From the NCBI GenBank assembly GCA_015179025.1, contig WHUX01000225.1:18950-82949 (forward strand): a stretch of 64,000 nucleotides of DNA. The letters are read 5' to 3'. Both the position numbers and the translations under genes were made by a program. The DNA is from Terfezia claveryi (lineage: Eukaryota > Ascomycota > Pezizomycetes > Pezizales > Pezizaceae). Of the stretch, positions 54,172-63,540 are shown in pieces. Numbering within the stretch: the stretch's first letter is position 1; each line of letters opens with the position of its first letter. The notes beneath the pieces are model-generated. The model ran no database searches. It was given only the letters and a program-made list of their open reading frames with translations, and was not told the origin of the DNA.

Positions 54172-55334
54172 ATACGGAACTGCCATGTTTGCAAGCATGC
54201 TAAGCCTACCCTTCATGCTCCTTATGGGACCCTGAAGCCCCTGGAGATCCCAGACCAACCTTGGAAACACCTAACCATGGACTTTGTGACTGGGTTGCCG
54301 GAGGATTCGGGGTTTAATGCTATTCTTATAGTAGTAGACCGATTGACCAAAATGAGGCATGTTATACCTTGCCATAATACCTGTTCGGCCCGGGACCTCG
54401 CCGGCCTCTACCTCAACCATGTATTCCACTACTATGGTCTCTCCAAATCAGTCGTCTTGGACTGTGGCCCCCAATTCGTCTTGGACTTCTGGAAAGTATT
54501 CTATGAGCTTCTGGGAATCAACGTACACCTCTCCACAGTGTATCACCCTTAAACAGATAGTCAGTCCAAGCGAATGAATACGATCATAGAGCAGTAACTG
54601 AGAGCATACATCAATTACCAGCAAAACAACTGGGTTTCACTGCTGGCAACCTGTGAGTTCGCCGCTAACAACCATTTCTCGAAGACTCTAAAAACCTCCC
54701 CGTTTCTGGCCAATTATGGCTGGCACCCTCGTTTTGTGGACTCCCTAGCACCCCTGCATAAGGCTAGGGAGAACACCTCAACTAAGGAGTTTGCCACGGA
54801 GATTGTTGAGTTGCACTCTACCCTAAGAGCCGAACTGGTATATGCTCAAGCCAGGCAAGTGGAGTATGCCAACGGATCATGGTTGCCAGCCCCCAGATAT
54901 CAGCCAGAAGATAAGATGTGGCTCTCCAGCCGGTACTTCCGGACAGAACGACCTTCTCGTAAGCTGAATTATAAGTTCTTGGGGCCATATGAGATATTAG
55001 GGAATGTGGGCACTCACACCTACTGGTTGAAGTTTCCTAAAGTCATCAAACACCACCCGGTCATTCATGTCTCGGAGATCGAACCAGCTGCCAATGATCC
55101 CCTCCCCGGGCAAAAGCACCCCCCACCCCCTCCTGTAGTGATTGCAGGTGAAGAGGAGTGGGAGGTTGAGGAGGTACTGGATTCCAAGAAGCACTATAGA
55201 TGAGTTCAGTATAAGGTCAAGTAGTTAGGGGATGAGGAGACTACCTGGCAACCTGTGGAAGACTTGGAAAATGCATAGGACTTGGTCACCCTATTCCACC
55301 AACAATACTCGAGGAAGCCTCGCCCAGTTGAATA
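54172..55334 (+). pseudogene. pol: Element C integrase and chromodomain
   Basis: Zinc region end [10 protein letters not shown], core MDFVTGLPEDSG with the first Asp (54277), VVLDCGPQF where the second block is altered (SDRG to LDCG, Asp kept), then a TAA for Gln and SKRMN, where the catalytic Glu has become Lys. A TAA near 54597 follows. The open part 54736-55203 covers the C-terminal integrase (LNYKFLGPYEIL, HHPVIHVSEIEP) and the start of the chromodomain [17 protein letters not shown], broken by TGA and TAG. Ends near 55334. Confidence 0.86.
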
Positions 55335-55460
55335 ATGTCAGGCCTTTTGCATACTTGTTGTTTTTTGGAGTTGGAGTTCTTGTCCTTACCTTTGTTGTTG
55401 TTGTTTCCTGTGTTGATTTTGCCGGTTATCATGCTCAGGCCTCCTAGTCGCTAGAGCTCA

Positions 55461-55477
55461 GGCCTAAAGGGGGATAG
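55461..55477 (+). promoter_or_regulatory. Polypurine tract of element C
   Basis: GGCCTAAAGGGGGATAG directly before the 3' LTR. Confidence 0.85.
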
Positions 55478-55852
55478 TGTCACAACCGTGTTCTTAGTCT
55501 TGATTTGACACTCGAATAGGCTTGTTCAGGTGTTGTGCTGTTTTGATACTCAAATAGGCTTGTTCGGGTGTCGTTGATAGGTTATCATTACCTTGCTTGG
55601 CTTCCGAGATAAGGGATCTTGGAAATCTTATTCCTTCCATTACCCTGGCCCAGAATTATATATATATAGCCCCTGTCCCTCGTACTGTCATTGAATCCCT
55701 ATCCAACATCTTGTATATCCAATACAGGACCTTGCCTCTCCCAGCACTTATGCACCTCCCTTGTGCACCCCCTTGTCTCATGAACAGCTCTGTAGCACAG
55801 CTGCCTCCCTCCAACATATGCGGCAACTGCCTCTGCGTGTCTCGTGTCCCTT
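55478..55852 (+). repeat. 3' LTR of element C, first 375 bp
   Basis: Starts TGTCACAACCGTG and matches the 5' LTR. It has two copies of the 30-nt palindrome (55506-55535 and 55544-55573) and a TATATATATA box near 55659. It is cut by D3 at 55853; the rest should lie beyond the window. Confidence 0.88.
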
Positions 55853-56180
55853 TGTAATGGAGAACGTTGTTTCATTGCTTATATAATTGATTATATACTT
55901 TTGTATTTCCTATATTACTACTATGTTATGTAACTAAGTCTCTCGGTTGAAGGACTAGCCTTCTACCACCTCCTATTGCTTTATAAACGTCCATAGCACG
56001 CGGAATTTGCCATGGGAACTTTTATGGAACTTGCCATATGAGCACACCCTCATTATGGCCGCATGACCTCTGTTTAAAGGCGTGTGACTTATTGCTATAG
56101 CCACATGACCATCGTTTAAGGCGTGTGACTCATTACTATAGCCACATGACCCTTTTTGAATAGCGCACCACCTTCTGGTG
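55853..56180 (+). repeat. 5' LTR of D3, left part
   Basis: Starts TGTAATGGAGAACG, the unmutated form of the D LTR start. Holds three copies of the ATAGCCACATGAC-type unit (56058-56150). Interrupted after CTTCTGGTG by element F; continues at 62368. Confidence 0.9.
56176..56180 (+). repeat. Target-site duplication of element F, left copy (TGGTG)
   Basis: TGGTG before F and again at 62368-62372. Removing F gives the uninterrupted D LTR sequence CTTCTGGTGTGCCACC. Confidence 0.93.
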
Positions 56181-56675
56181 TGTCACAACCATCCCCTCCT
56201 AGCCTAGTTCAGCGAGTCCGACTCTTGTTATGACTGTTATTCTGTGTTGGTTATCATGGTTATCTCAGCTTCCGAGATAAGGGGTCTCGGGAACCTTATT
56301 CCTTCCGGTGGCCTTGGCCAGCCCGGAAGGAAGCCTGTATATATAGTGCGCTCTCTCCACCCTCTCGTTGGATCCCTATCTAATGTCTTGTATATCCAAT
56401 ACAGGGCCTTGCTTCTCTCCACATTGGTGCATCTCCCTTGTGCACCTCCTTGTCTCGCCTCGACTCTGCAGCCCTGCTGCCTCCCTTGACACACGTGGCA
56501 ACTGCTTCCACATGTCTCGTGTTCCTTGCCCTCTGTCCCTCTTGCCTCTTGCCATTGCCTCCCGTCTCAGCCTCCCCCTGGTCACACACGTAGCGTTCCT
56601 ACATGTGTGTTATCCTAGCCTTGCCCTTGCCCCGGCGTACCCCTTGGTCGCCTTGCCCCCTGAGCCATCGTTACA
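56181..56675 (+). repeat. 5' LTR of element F
   Basis: 495 bp, TGTCACAACC..CGTTACA. Hairpin CCGAGA / TCTCGG near 56273-56292 upstream of the TATATATAG box at 56337-56345. The presumed RNA start reads ATCTAATGT here (changed), ATCCAACGT in the 3' copy. Confidence 0.95.
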
Positions 56676-56688
56676 CTACGTTGGATCC
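56676..56688 (+). promoter_or_regulatory. Primer-binding site of element F, self-priming type
   Basis: CTACGTTGGATCC follows the LTR; ACGTTGGAT (56678-56686) is complementary to ATCCAACGT at 62070-62078 in the 3' LTR. Confidence 0.7.
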
Positions 56689-56711
56689 TTTGGACCAACT
56701 GGTACGCAGTC

Positions 56712-57929
56712 ATGTCAGGAGTAGGTCTCCCACCACCCGCTGTCAGGTTTCAAACCTGGAGGAGCTCCCCCATACCCTCAGGCTTGAACGAGTTGAATGC
56801 CTACCGTCGAGAAATCATCAACATCTTCGAGGCCATGGATGCCATCGGGGCCGAACTCGGCAACAGCCTGGCTGTGGCTGAAAACAGCTTGGCCGTGGCT
56901 GAACAAAAATTGAGATCTGCTGACGAAGAGATCACGGTCCTCCAGACCGATCTCGACCATCTGAACCTTGCCCTGGCCAACGAACGGACTACGGTCCAAA
57001 ACCTCAGCCGCGCTCTAGGGTACCTTGCAATACCAACAGCAGCCAGTAGCAACAAGACCGAAAGCATTCCAACACCCCCCAAGTTCAATGGGGACCAGGT
57101 TCGCCTACGAGCCTGGAAAAATGCTGTCAATCTCAAGCTGAACGGGGATTCTGCCAGGTTCCCGTCAGAACAACATCGACTGGCATACGTTTTCGCCTTG
57201 CTGGAGGGGAAAGCTTGTGACCAGATCCAGCCATACGTCCTTGAAACCGGGATCAAGCTCAATGATATCTCGGCCCTTTTCACAATCCTAGATAGGGCAT
57301 TCAGAGATCCTGATGCAGTGGGGACGGCCAGTCGAGCGCTCCGGGCACTGAGACAGCGCAACTCAGAGCTGTCTACTTACGTTGCAGAGTTCTCAAGGCT
57401 GGCTGCAGAGGTAAGGTGGAACGACCAGGCTAAGTTCGAGCAATTCCAGGAGGGGCTCAGCGATGAGCTCCAACAAGCCATAGTTACCCTTCCTGCGGTT
57501 GATACCCTCGAGGAATTGATCAACCAGGCCTCCATGGTAGAGCAACGAATGGCCAGGTTACGCCACCGACCGGCCTTCCGACCAACCACCCACCCAGCAT
57601 AACAGCAGCAGCAGCCGAAGCCAGCCCAATCCTCCACAACAACCACGACCCTGGCCAACAAACCAGCATATCCTTCGCTGGTGGCAGGAGGGCCCACCCC
57701 TATGGACCTATCATCGGGAAGGCCTCGACTAACCCAGGAGGAAAGGGACTGCTGCCGCACTAATGGGTTGTGCATTGCTTGTGGTATGGGGGACCACTTC
57801 ATTGCCACCTGCCCCCTCAGGAAGAACAGCCCCCTGGCCGCCCATGGTATTTCCGACCGCCCAGCCAATACCCTGGAACCCAGGATCGTGGAGGTTGATG
57901 AGTCGGGAAAAGCCCTGTCCCTTGCCTAG
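56712..57929 (+). pseudogene. gag: Element F gag, one stop
   Basis: Starts MSGVGLPPPAVRFQTW at 56712, the first ATG after the primer site. Coiled coil at residues about 45-105, with an ENSLAVAE duplication absent from C. The gag domain (PPKFNGDQVRLRAWKN, FALLEGKACDQIQPYV, ILDRAFRDPDAVGTASRALRALRQ) spans about 118-280. A TAA at 57600-57602 lies in a Gln-rich stretch and fits CAA to TAA. After it come GGPTPMDLSSGRPRLTQEER and the knuckle CIACGMGDHFIATC. Ends ..SGKALSLA at TAG 57927-57929. Without the stop it would be 405 residues. Confidence 0.92.
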
Positions 57930-57950
57930 TTACTGACACTAGCAAGGGAC
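57905..57950 (+). promoter_or_regulatory. -1 frameshift signal at the gag-pol junction of F
   Basis: Heptamer GGGAAAA at 57905-57911 in gag phase G GGA AAA, spacer GCCCT (57912-57916), then a stem-loop at 57917-57950: arms GTCCCTTGC / GCAAGGGAC, a bulged C, TAGT / ACTA and a 7-nt loop. Pol is in the -1 frame and open from the slip site; its nearest upstream stops are the two TGA codons about three codons before the heptamer. Confidence 0.85.
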
Positions 57951-57970
57951 CTGCTCCAGGCCACTTACCT

Positions 57971-60900
57971 TTGTCTTTGTCTGCATTTTCTGTGTCTTCC
58001 GCTTCTTCTGTTGTTGACGAATCTTGCTTGTTCAGCGAGCATTTTGTTGTATCTATCTCCTTCAAAATCAATAATGATAGAACAATTTCTACGTCAGCAC
58101 TCATAGATTGTGGAGCCTCAGGAATTGCATTCGTTGACCAGGCCTTTGTCAGTAAATTCTCCATACCCACGTCCAAGCTCAAAACCCCCCGTATTCTGGA
58201 TGTCATCGACGGTCGACCCATCTCCTCCGAGGATATCACCGATATTGCGTACGTGCCTGCCCTAGTCGGGGATCACTCCGAGGCAAACCTCCCAAGGTTC
58301 GTGACAAAGCTCAAATACCCAATTGTCCTTGGAATCCCCTGGCTTAGAATGCACGATGTATCAGCCAGCTTCGGCTCCTATACCCTGCAGTTCAACAGCC
58401 AATATTGCAAAAAGTACTGCAGGAACCCAAAGGCCACCGTCACTGGGTTGTGTGCCTTGCCTACCCCGATAATCCACCCGACTCAGGTGGTACACCTGCC
58501 TGCGCACCTCGATGGCAATTCCCCTGTTCTCCCTGTGCCCCCTGTTCCCCCTGTGCCCCCTGTTCCCCCTGTGCCCCCTGTTTCCCCTGTGCCCCCTGTT
58601 CCCCAAAAGCCTCTGAAAGTTAGCTTCATCGGGGCAGGGGCTTTCGCTTACCTCACCAGGAGGCACAAGCTGAAGGCTCATGCCCTGTCCATACACGAGG
58701 TGAACCTGGAGATTACTAAGACATGGTCGAAGGAGGAGTGGAAGTCCATGGTACCGGACGAATACCACGAATTCATCGACCTGTTCTCGGAGAAGGCCGC
58801 AAAAAAGCTCGCACCCCACCGGCCATATGACCATACTATTCCGCTGATAGAGGGTAAGACCCCCCCCTATGGGCCCCTCTACGGAATGTCCCAGTTGGAG
58901 CTGGAGGCCCTGAAGAAATACCTGGAGGAAAACCTCAACAAGAGCTTCATTCGCCATAGCTCTTCTCCAGCGGGTGCCCCTGTGCTGTTTGTGAAAAAAT
59001 CGGATGGCTCTCTTCGGTTGTGTGTGGACTATCGTGGCCTGAACGAGATAACGGTCAAGAACAGGTATCCCCTGCCTCTAATTCAGGAGACATTAGCCAG
59101 GCTTTCCAAGGCCAAATGGTTCACCAAACTGGATTTGAGAGGGGCATACAACCTGGTACGGATTGCCAAGGGGGAGGAGTGGAAAACGGCCTTCCGAACT
59201 CGCTATGGCCACTTCGAGTACAATGTCATGCCCTTCGGCTTAACCAACGCCCCGGCCTCTTTCCAACACTTTATCAATGATACCCTGCAAGACTTCTTGA
59301 ATGTGTTCTGCACGGCTTACCTCGACGATATCTTGATTTATTCGGATACCCTAGCAGAACACAAGATTCATGTCCGGCAGGTGTTGGAAAAGCTGGAGCA
59401 AGCCGGATTGTACCTCAAGCCCAAGAAATGCGAGTTTCATGTGCAAGAGGTCAAGTATCTGGGGTTAATCATCACCACGGAGGGCATCAGGATGGACCCT
59501 GCCAAGGTTACCGCTGTCCAGGAATGGCAAATCCCAGCGAATCTCAAGGATGTCCAGGCATTCCTGGGGTTCGCCAACTTCTACCGGCGTTTTATCCTGG
59601 GATATTCGAAGATCATAGCCCCCCTCACTGCCCTGACCAAAAAAGACTGGCGCTTTGACTGGAATTCAGAAGCTCAGTTGGCCTTCCAGAACCTCAAGGA
59701 AGCCTTCTGCTCAGCACCGATCCTGGCACATTTCGACCCTGACCAGGAATGTGTCGTCGAAACCGATGCTTCCGATTATGTCTCCGCGGGAATCCTCTCT
59801 CAGTATGTCAACGGCATCCTCCACCCAGTGGCCTACTTCTCGAAAAAGCACTCCCCAGCTGAGTGCAACTACAAGATCTACGACAAGGAGCTGATGGCCA
59901 TCGTGCGAGCATTCGAGGAATGGAGGCCACACCTGGAGTCAGCCAAGGGGATTATCGAAGTACTTTCCAACCATAAGAACCTTGAGTACTTTACCACCAC
60001 CAAGCTGCTCAACCGATGGCAGGCCAGGTGGTCGGAATTCCTCTCTCGGTTCAACTTTAAGATCAAGTACCGACCCGGAAAAGCTAGTGGCAAGCCGGAT
60101 GCGCTAACCCGGAGATCAGGAGATCTCCCTAACGGGGGGGATGAAAGGCTAAAATACCAGAATCAGGTGGTATTGAAGCCCAAAAACCTTGATCTGGTGG
60201 CCAATGTCCTTGCTGAGGCTGAGGCGGAAGCCGACCTACGACAACTGGTGAGACAGGCATACGAGGATGACCCCCTGGCCAAGGAAATCATCGCCGCAGT
60301 GGATTCCGGCCAGCGCCGCCACCCCAAGATCTCATTGGCCAAATGTACCATCCAGGAGGGCCTTCTATACCACTGGGAACAGCTCTATATACTAGAGGGA
60401 GGAGGGTTACGCCTGAGGCTGATCGAGGAACACCACGATACCCTGGTGGCGGGTCACCCTGGAGTGGCCAAGACGTTAGAGCTTCTGGCCAGGGAATACA
60501 CCTGGATTGACCAGCGGAAGGACGTGGAGCGGTACATACAGAACTGCCATGTTTGCAAGCATGCTAAGCCTGTCCGCCATGCCCCGTATGGGACCCTGAA
60601 ACCTCTGGAAATTCCAGATCGGCCCTGGCTGCACCTTACCATGGATTTCGTGACGGGATTGCTGGAAGACTCGGGGTTCAACGCCATCCTGATGGTGGTT
60701 GATCAGTTGACAAAGATGAGGCATGTTATACCTTGCCGGGATACCTTCTCTGTCCCAGAGTTAGCCAACCTCTACCTCAATAATGTATTCCGGTACCACG
60801 GCCTCTCTGAATCGATCGTGTCCGACCGTAGCCCTCAGTTCACCTCGGACTTTTGGAGAGCCTTCTGCGAGCTTCTGGGGATTAAAGTGCACTTGTCAAT

Positions 60901-61573
60901 GGCATATCACCCCCAGATGAACGGCCAATCGGAGAGAATGAACGCCATCATGGAGCAGTATCTGCGAGCTTTTGTCAACTACCAGCAGGATAACTGGGTT
61001 TCATTGCTGGCCACCTGCGAATTTGCAGCGAACAACCAATTCTCAGAGTCCTCGAAAACATCCCCCTTCCTGGCCAATTATGGTTGGCACCCCCGATTCG
61101 TGGACACCCTAGCTCCCCTGCAAAAAGCCAAAAAAGACGCCCCAGCTAAGGAGTTCGCAGCTGGAATTGCTGAGCTCCACTCCACCCTGAAGTCAGAATT
61201 GGCATACGCACAGGCCCGGCAATCGGAATATGCAAACAACTCGAGATTGGCAGCTCCAAGGTACCAGCCAGGGGATAAGGTGTGGCTCTCCAGTCGCCAT
61301 TTCCGGACAGAGCGCCTGTCCCGCAAGCTGGATCATAAGTTCCTGGGCCCCTTCGAGGTATTAGCAGCTGTGGGGACTCATGCCTATAGATTGAGGTTCC
61401 CCAAGGACATCAAACGCCACCCGGTCGTTCATGTCTCCGAGATCGAGCCCGCCGCGGAGGATCCCCTTCCAGGGCAGAAACACCCCCCACCCCCTCCCGT
61501 GGTTATCGAAGGTGAGGAGGAATGGGAAGTAGAGGAGGTACTTGATTCGCGGAAGAGATATGGGCGTGTGTAG
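57971..61573 (+). CDS. pol: Element F Pol polyprotein, 1200 codons open
   Basis: The enzyme polyprotein, expressed by frameshift from gag; 57971 is not an ATG and the frame is open back to the slip site. Protease: Asp at residue 46 in IDCGASG, then [19 protein letters not shown] Pro-Val-Pro repeat linker spans about 185-215. Reverse transcriptase: [35 protein letters not shown] at 450-453. RNase H: Asp 599 in ETDASD, Glu near 640, but [10 protein letters not shown] has Asn 667 where B, C and E have Asp. Ala-Glu linker near 745. Integrase: [16 protein letters not shown] zinc region (about 820-870), MDFVTG, SDRSPQF and SERMN give D, D, E. The frame ends in the chromodomain at a TAG (61571-61573) where E has Gln. 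Confidence 0.95.
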   Translation: MSLSAFSVSSASSVVDESCLFSEHFVVSISFKINNDRTISTSALIDCGASGIAFVDQAFVSKFSIPTSKLKTPRILDVIDGRPISSEDITDIAYVPALVGDHSEANLPRFVTKLKYPIVLGIPWLRMHDVSASFGSYTLQFNSQYCKKYCRNPKATVTGLCALPTPIIHPTQVVHLPAHLDGNSPVLPVPPVPPVPPVPPVPPVSPVPPVPQKPLKVSFIGAGAFAYLTRRHKLKAHALSIHEVNLEITKTWSKEEWKSMVPDEYHEFIDLFSEKAAKKLAPHRPYDHTIPLIEGKTPPYGPLYGMSQLELEALKKYLEENLNKSFIRHSSSPAGAPVLFVKKSDGSLRLCVDYRGLNEITVKNRYPLPLIQETLARLSKAKWFTKLDLRGAYNLVRIAKGEEWKTAFRTRYGHFEYNVMPFGLTNAPASFQHFINDTLQDFLNVFCTAYLDDILIYSDTLAEHKIHVRQVLEKLEQAGLYLKPKKCEFHVQEVKYLGLIITTEGIRMDPAKVTAVQEWQIPANLKDVQAFLGFANFYRRFILGYSKIIAPLTALTKKDWRFDWNSEAQLAFQNLKEAFCSAPILAHFDPDQECVVETDASDYVSAGILSQYVNGILHPVAYFSKKHSPAECNYKIYDKELMAIVRAFEEWRPHLESAKGIIEVLSNHKNLEYFTTTKLLNRWQARWSEFLSRFNFKIKYRPGKASGKPDALTRRSGDLPNGGDERLKYQNQVVLKPKNLDLVANVLAEAEAEADLRQLVRQAYEDDPLAKEIIAAVDSGQRRHPKISLAKCTIQEGLLYHWEQLYILEGGGLRLRLIEEHHDTLVAGHPGVAKTLELLAREYTWIDQRKDVERYIQNCHVCKHAKPVRHAPYGTLKPLEIPDRPWLHLTMDFVTGLLEDSGFNAILMVVDQLTKMRHVIPCRDTFSVPELANLYLNNVFRYHGLSESIVSDRSPQFTSDFWRAFCELLGIKVHLSMAYHPQMNGQSERMNAIMEQYLRAFVNYQQDNWVSLLATCEFAANNQFSESSKTSPFLANYGWHPRFVDTLAPLQKAKKDAPAKEFAAGIAELHSTLKSELAYAQARQSEYANNSRLAAPRYQPGDKVWLSSRHFRTERLSRKLDHKFLGPFEVLAAVGTHAYRLRFPKDIKRHPVVHVSEIEPAAEDPLPGQKHPPPPPVVIEGEEEWEVEEVLDSRKRYGRV

Positions 61574-61697
61574 TATAAGGTCAAATAGCTGGGGGATGAA
61601 GAGCCGACCTGGCAACCAGCAGAGGACCTGGAAAACCTCAGGACTTGGTCACACTGTTCCACCAGCGTTACTCCTGGAAGCCTCGCCCTGCCAAGTG
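61574..61697 (+). pseudogene. pol: Element F chromodomain remainder
   Basis: After the first TAG the frame continues YKVK, a second TAG (61586-61588) for the Trp of VKWLGDEE, then LGDEEPTWQPAEDLENL and a one-base loss near 61635 that shifts out of frame. Compare E 48676-48800, which is intact here. Both stops fit CA-to-TA type change. Confidence 0.85.
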
Positions 61698-61859
61698 ATG
61701 TTCTTGTCGTTGTTGTTATTGCAGTTGTTGTTGTGGTTATTGTTGGTATATACTTCCGGCGTTGGGGTTGTGTTATGGGTAATTGGTTATTAGTTTTGTT
61801 TGTTTGTTTGTTTGTTTTTACCTTGCCTTCCGCCTTGCCTTTCGTCGCTGGGGCTCCGA
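61698..61859. other. 3' untranslated region of element F
   Basis: A G/T-rich stretch with TTGTTGTTGTT and repeated GTTTGTTT words (61796-61818), no coding frame. Confidence 0.5.
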
Positions 61860-61875
61860 GCCTAAAGGGGGATAG
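61860..61875 (+). promoter_or_regulatory. Polypurine tract of element F
   Basis: GCCTAAAGGGGGATAG directly before the 3' LTR. Confidence 0.85.
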
Positions 61876-62367
61876 TATCACAACCGTCCCTCCTAGCCTA
61901 GTTCTGCGAGTCTGACTCTAGTTATGACTGTTATTCGTGTTGGTTATCGTGTTATCTCAGCTCCCGAGATAAGGGGTCTCGGGAACCTTATTCCTTCCGG
62001 TAGCCTTGGCCAGCTCGGAAGGAAGCCTGTATATATAGTGCGCTCTCTCCACCCTCTCGTTGGATCCCTATCCAACGTCTTGTATATCCAATACAGGGCC
62101 TTGCTTCTCTCCACGTTGGTGCATCTCCCTTGTGCACCTCCTTGTCTCGCCTCGACTCTGCAGCCCTGCTGCCTCCCTTGACATATATGGCAACTGCTTC
62201 CGCGTGTCTCGTGTCCCTTGTCCTCTGTCCCTCTTGCCTCTTGCCATTGCCTCCCATCTCAGCCTCCCCCTAGTCACACACATAGCGTTCCTACGTGTGT
62301 GTTATCCTAGCTTTGCCCTTGCCTCGGCGTACCCCTTGGTCGCCTTGCCCCCTGAGCCGTCGTTACA
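61876..62367 (+). repeat. 3' LTR of element F
   Basis: 492 bp, starts TATCACAACC (TG to TA) and ends CGTTACA. Clear hairpin GCTCCCGAGA / TCTCGGGAAC near 61959-61985. TATATATAG at about 62031-62039. Differs from the 5' copy at a few percent of sites. Confidence 0.95.
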
Positions 62368-62723
62368 TGGTGTGCCACCCTTTATTGTATTTATTTCCTT
62401 AGTCATCAGATCTCAGACGAGTATAAATAGGCCGCTGGATTCCCTCTGGAATCCACAGAAAGACAAGAAGCAACCAAGCAAGCATTCAGAGCAAGCAAGC
62501 CTATATTCCGATCAGATCAAAATCATATAGCTTAGATAGCACAAATCATATAAGATAGATTACACTATTTAATTACTGTTCCTTTGGGAACGTCCCACAT
62601 AGTAATCTCCCTACCCTTTTGAGGTCTTACCTCAGCAGAACCGAAATACACAAACGTCCATGCCTACGGATATAGATTGTATAAACGGTACCGAATAAAT
62701 ACTGTCTAGTACCATTCATTACA
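62368..62723 (+). repeat. 5' LTR of D3, right part
   Basis: Starts with the second TGGTG and continues the D LTR from GTGCCACCC to CATTACA at 62723. With the left part it makes about 679 bp, against 672 bp in D1. Confidence 0.9.
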
Positions 62724-63540
62724 TTTTTTTTAACTCACTTACCTAATCTTTACTCTTAAATCCAAGGCCTGATCAACCTTCGGATACTTTTATTACACTC
62801 ACGCAAGTGTATACAATTCGACACCAAAGTGCACATATAAAATCGATATCGTATTCAACTAGCTAGCCAACAATATCCAACAAACGAGACATTAGACTCT
62901 TAACTCCAGTACATCAACAAAAGACTTAGAAGCAAACTAAGCAGAGCTCTAACGGGCAGTGGTATCCCACATTAAACAATCCTACCCTCGTTCACAACAC
63001 TTTTCCCAATAAGATCGACAACTCATCTTGCACTCCTAGCAACCGCCATTATATCTGTACCTGTAAATCCAGCACACCATTGAAAAACCGGCCCCCAGGT
63101 CCAGGAATAATTGGTCTAAACAACCAAGCATCACAATCCCAAGGCTCAAATTCGCTGCCTCCACTGCAGCCATTTCCTCCAGAAAAGAATTACCTCCATC
63201 AGAACCTTCCTTAGGCCCAGACATCTCTACTAATACCTCTGCGCCCCCAACGTCTACCTCAACTCACCAATCAGAAAAAGTGATACTCTTGCCGGAAGAA
63301 CTAGAACTAGATTCTAACCAGTAGATGAAGAAAACAGGACTATAAGAAACATCAGGATCCTGACACCAGCCTCACCAGCCGCGTGAGCTACCGAGCCAAC
63401 AGAACCGTCAGTCAAACGAGATCATAAGGATCATCAGGCACCACACTATCAGCATAGAAAGATGCCAAAGAAGAAAGTAATCGACGATTATATCGCATAA
63501 CCAGCTGCATTTGTTGCGGACAGATGACAAATCAGACATA
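62724..63540 (+). other. D3 leader
   Basis: T-run after the LTR and about 800 bp aligned with D1 26383-27230. Small indels between the copies put the coding-looking stretches into different frames, so no gene is called. Confidence 0.45.

Larger units (their letters stand above)
40006..55852 (+). mobile_element. Ty3-type LTR retrotransposon C, split by FB, E and D3
   Basis: Starts with a 523-bp 5' LTR, then gag, frameshift signal, protease, reverse transcriptase (to 43401), FB insertion, RNase H and linker (46979-47974), E insertion, integrase, chromodomain (54172-55334), polypurine tract and a 3' LTR cut at 55852 by D3. Closest in sequence to F. Many stops, mostly TAG. It is inserted in gag of D2 with likely duplication CTATT (40001-40005); the other copy should lie right of the window. 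Confidence 0.9.
56181..62367 (+). mobile_element. Ty3-type LTR retrotransposon F, full length
   Basis: 6187 bp, LTRs of 495 and 492 bp, TGGTG duplications. Complete order of gag, frameshift signal, protease, reverse transcriptase, RNase H, integrase and chromodomain. Pol is open for 1200 codons, the longest reading frame in the window. It is the innermost insert of the right half. A gag stop, a changed RNase H residue and chromodomain stops make it probably defective. Confidence 0.96.

Noticed and set aside
58405..58623. Cys-Ala-Pro repeat frame (CAPCSPCAP) in F
   Set aside because: It is the shifted reading of the Pro-Val repeat linker of the real pol frame.
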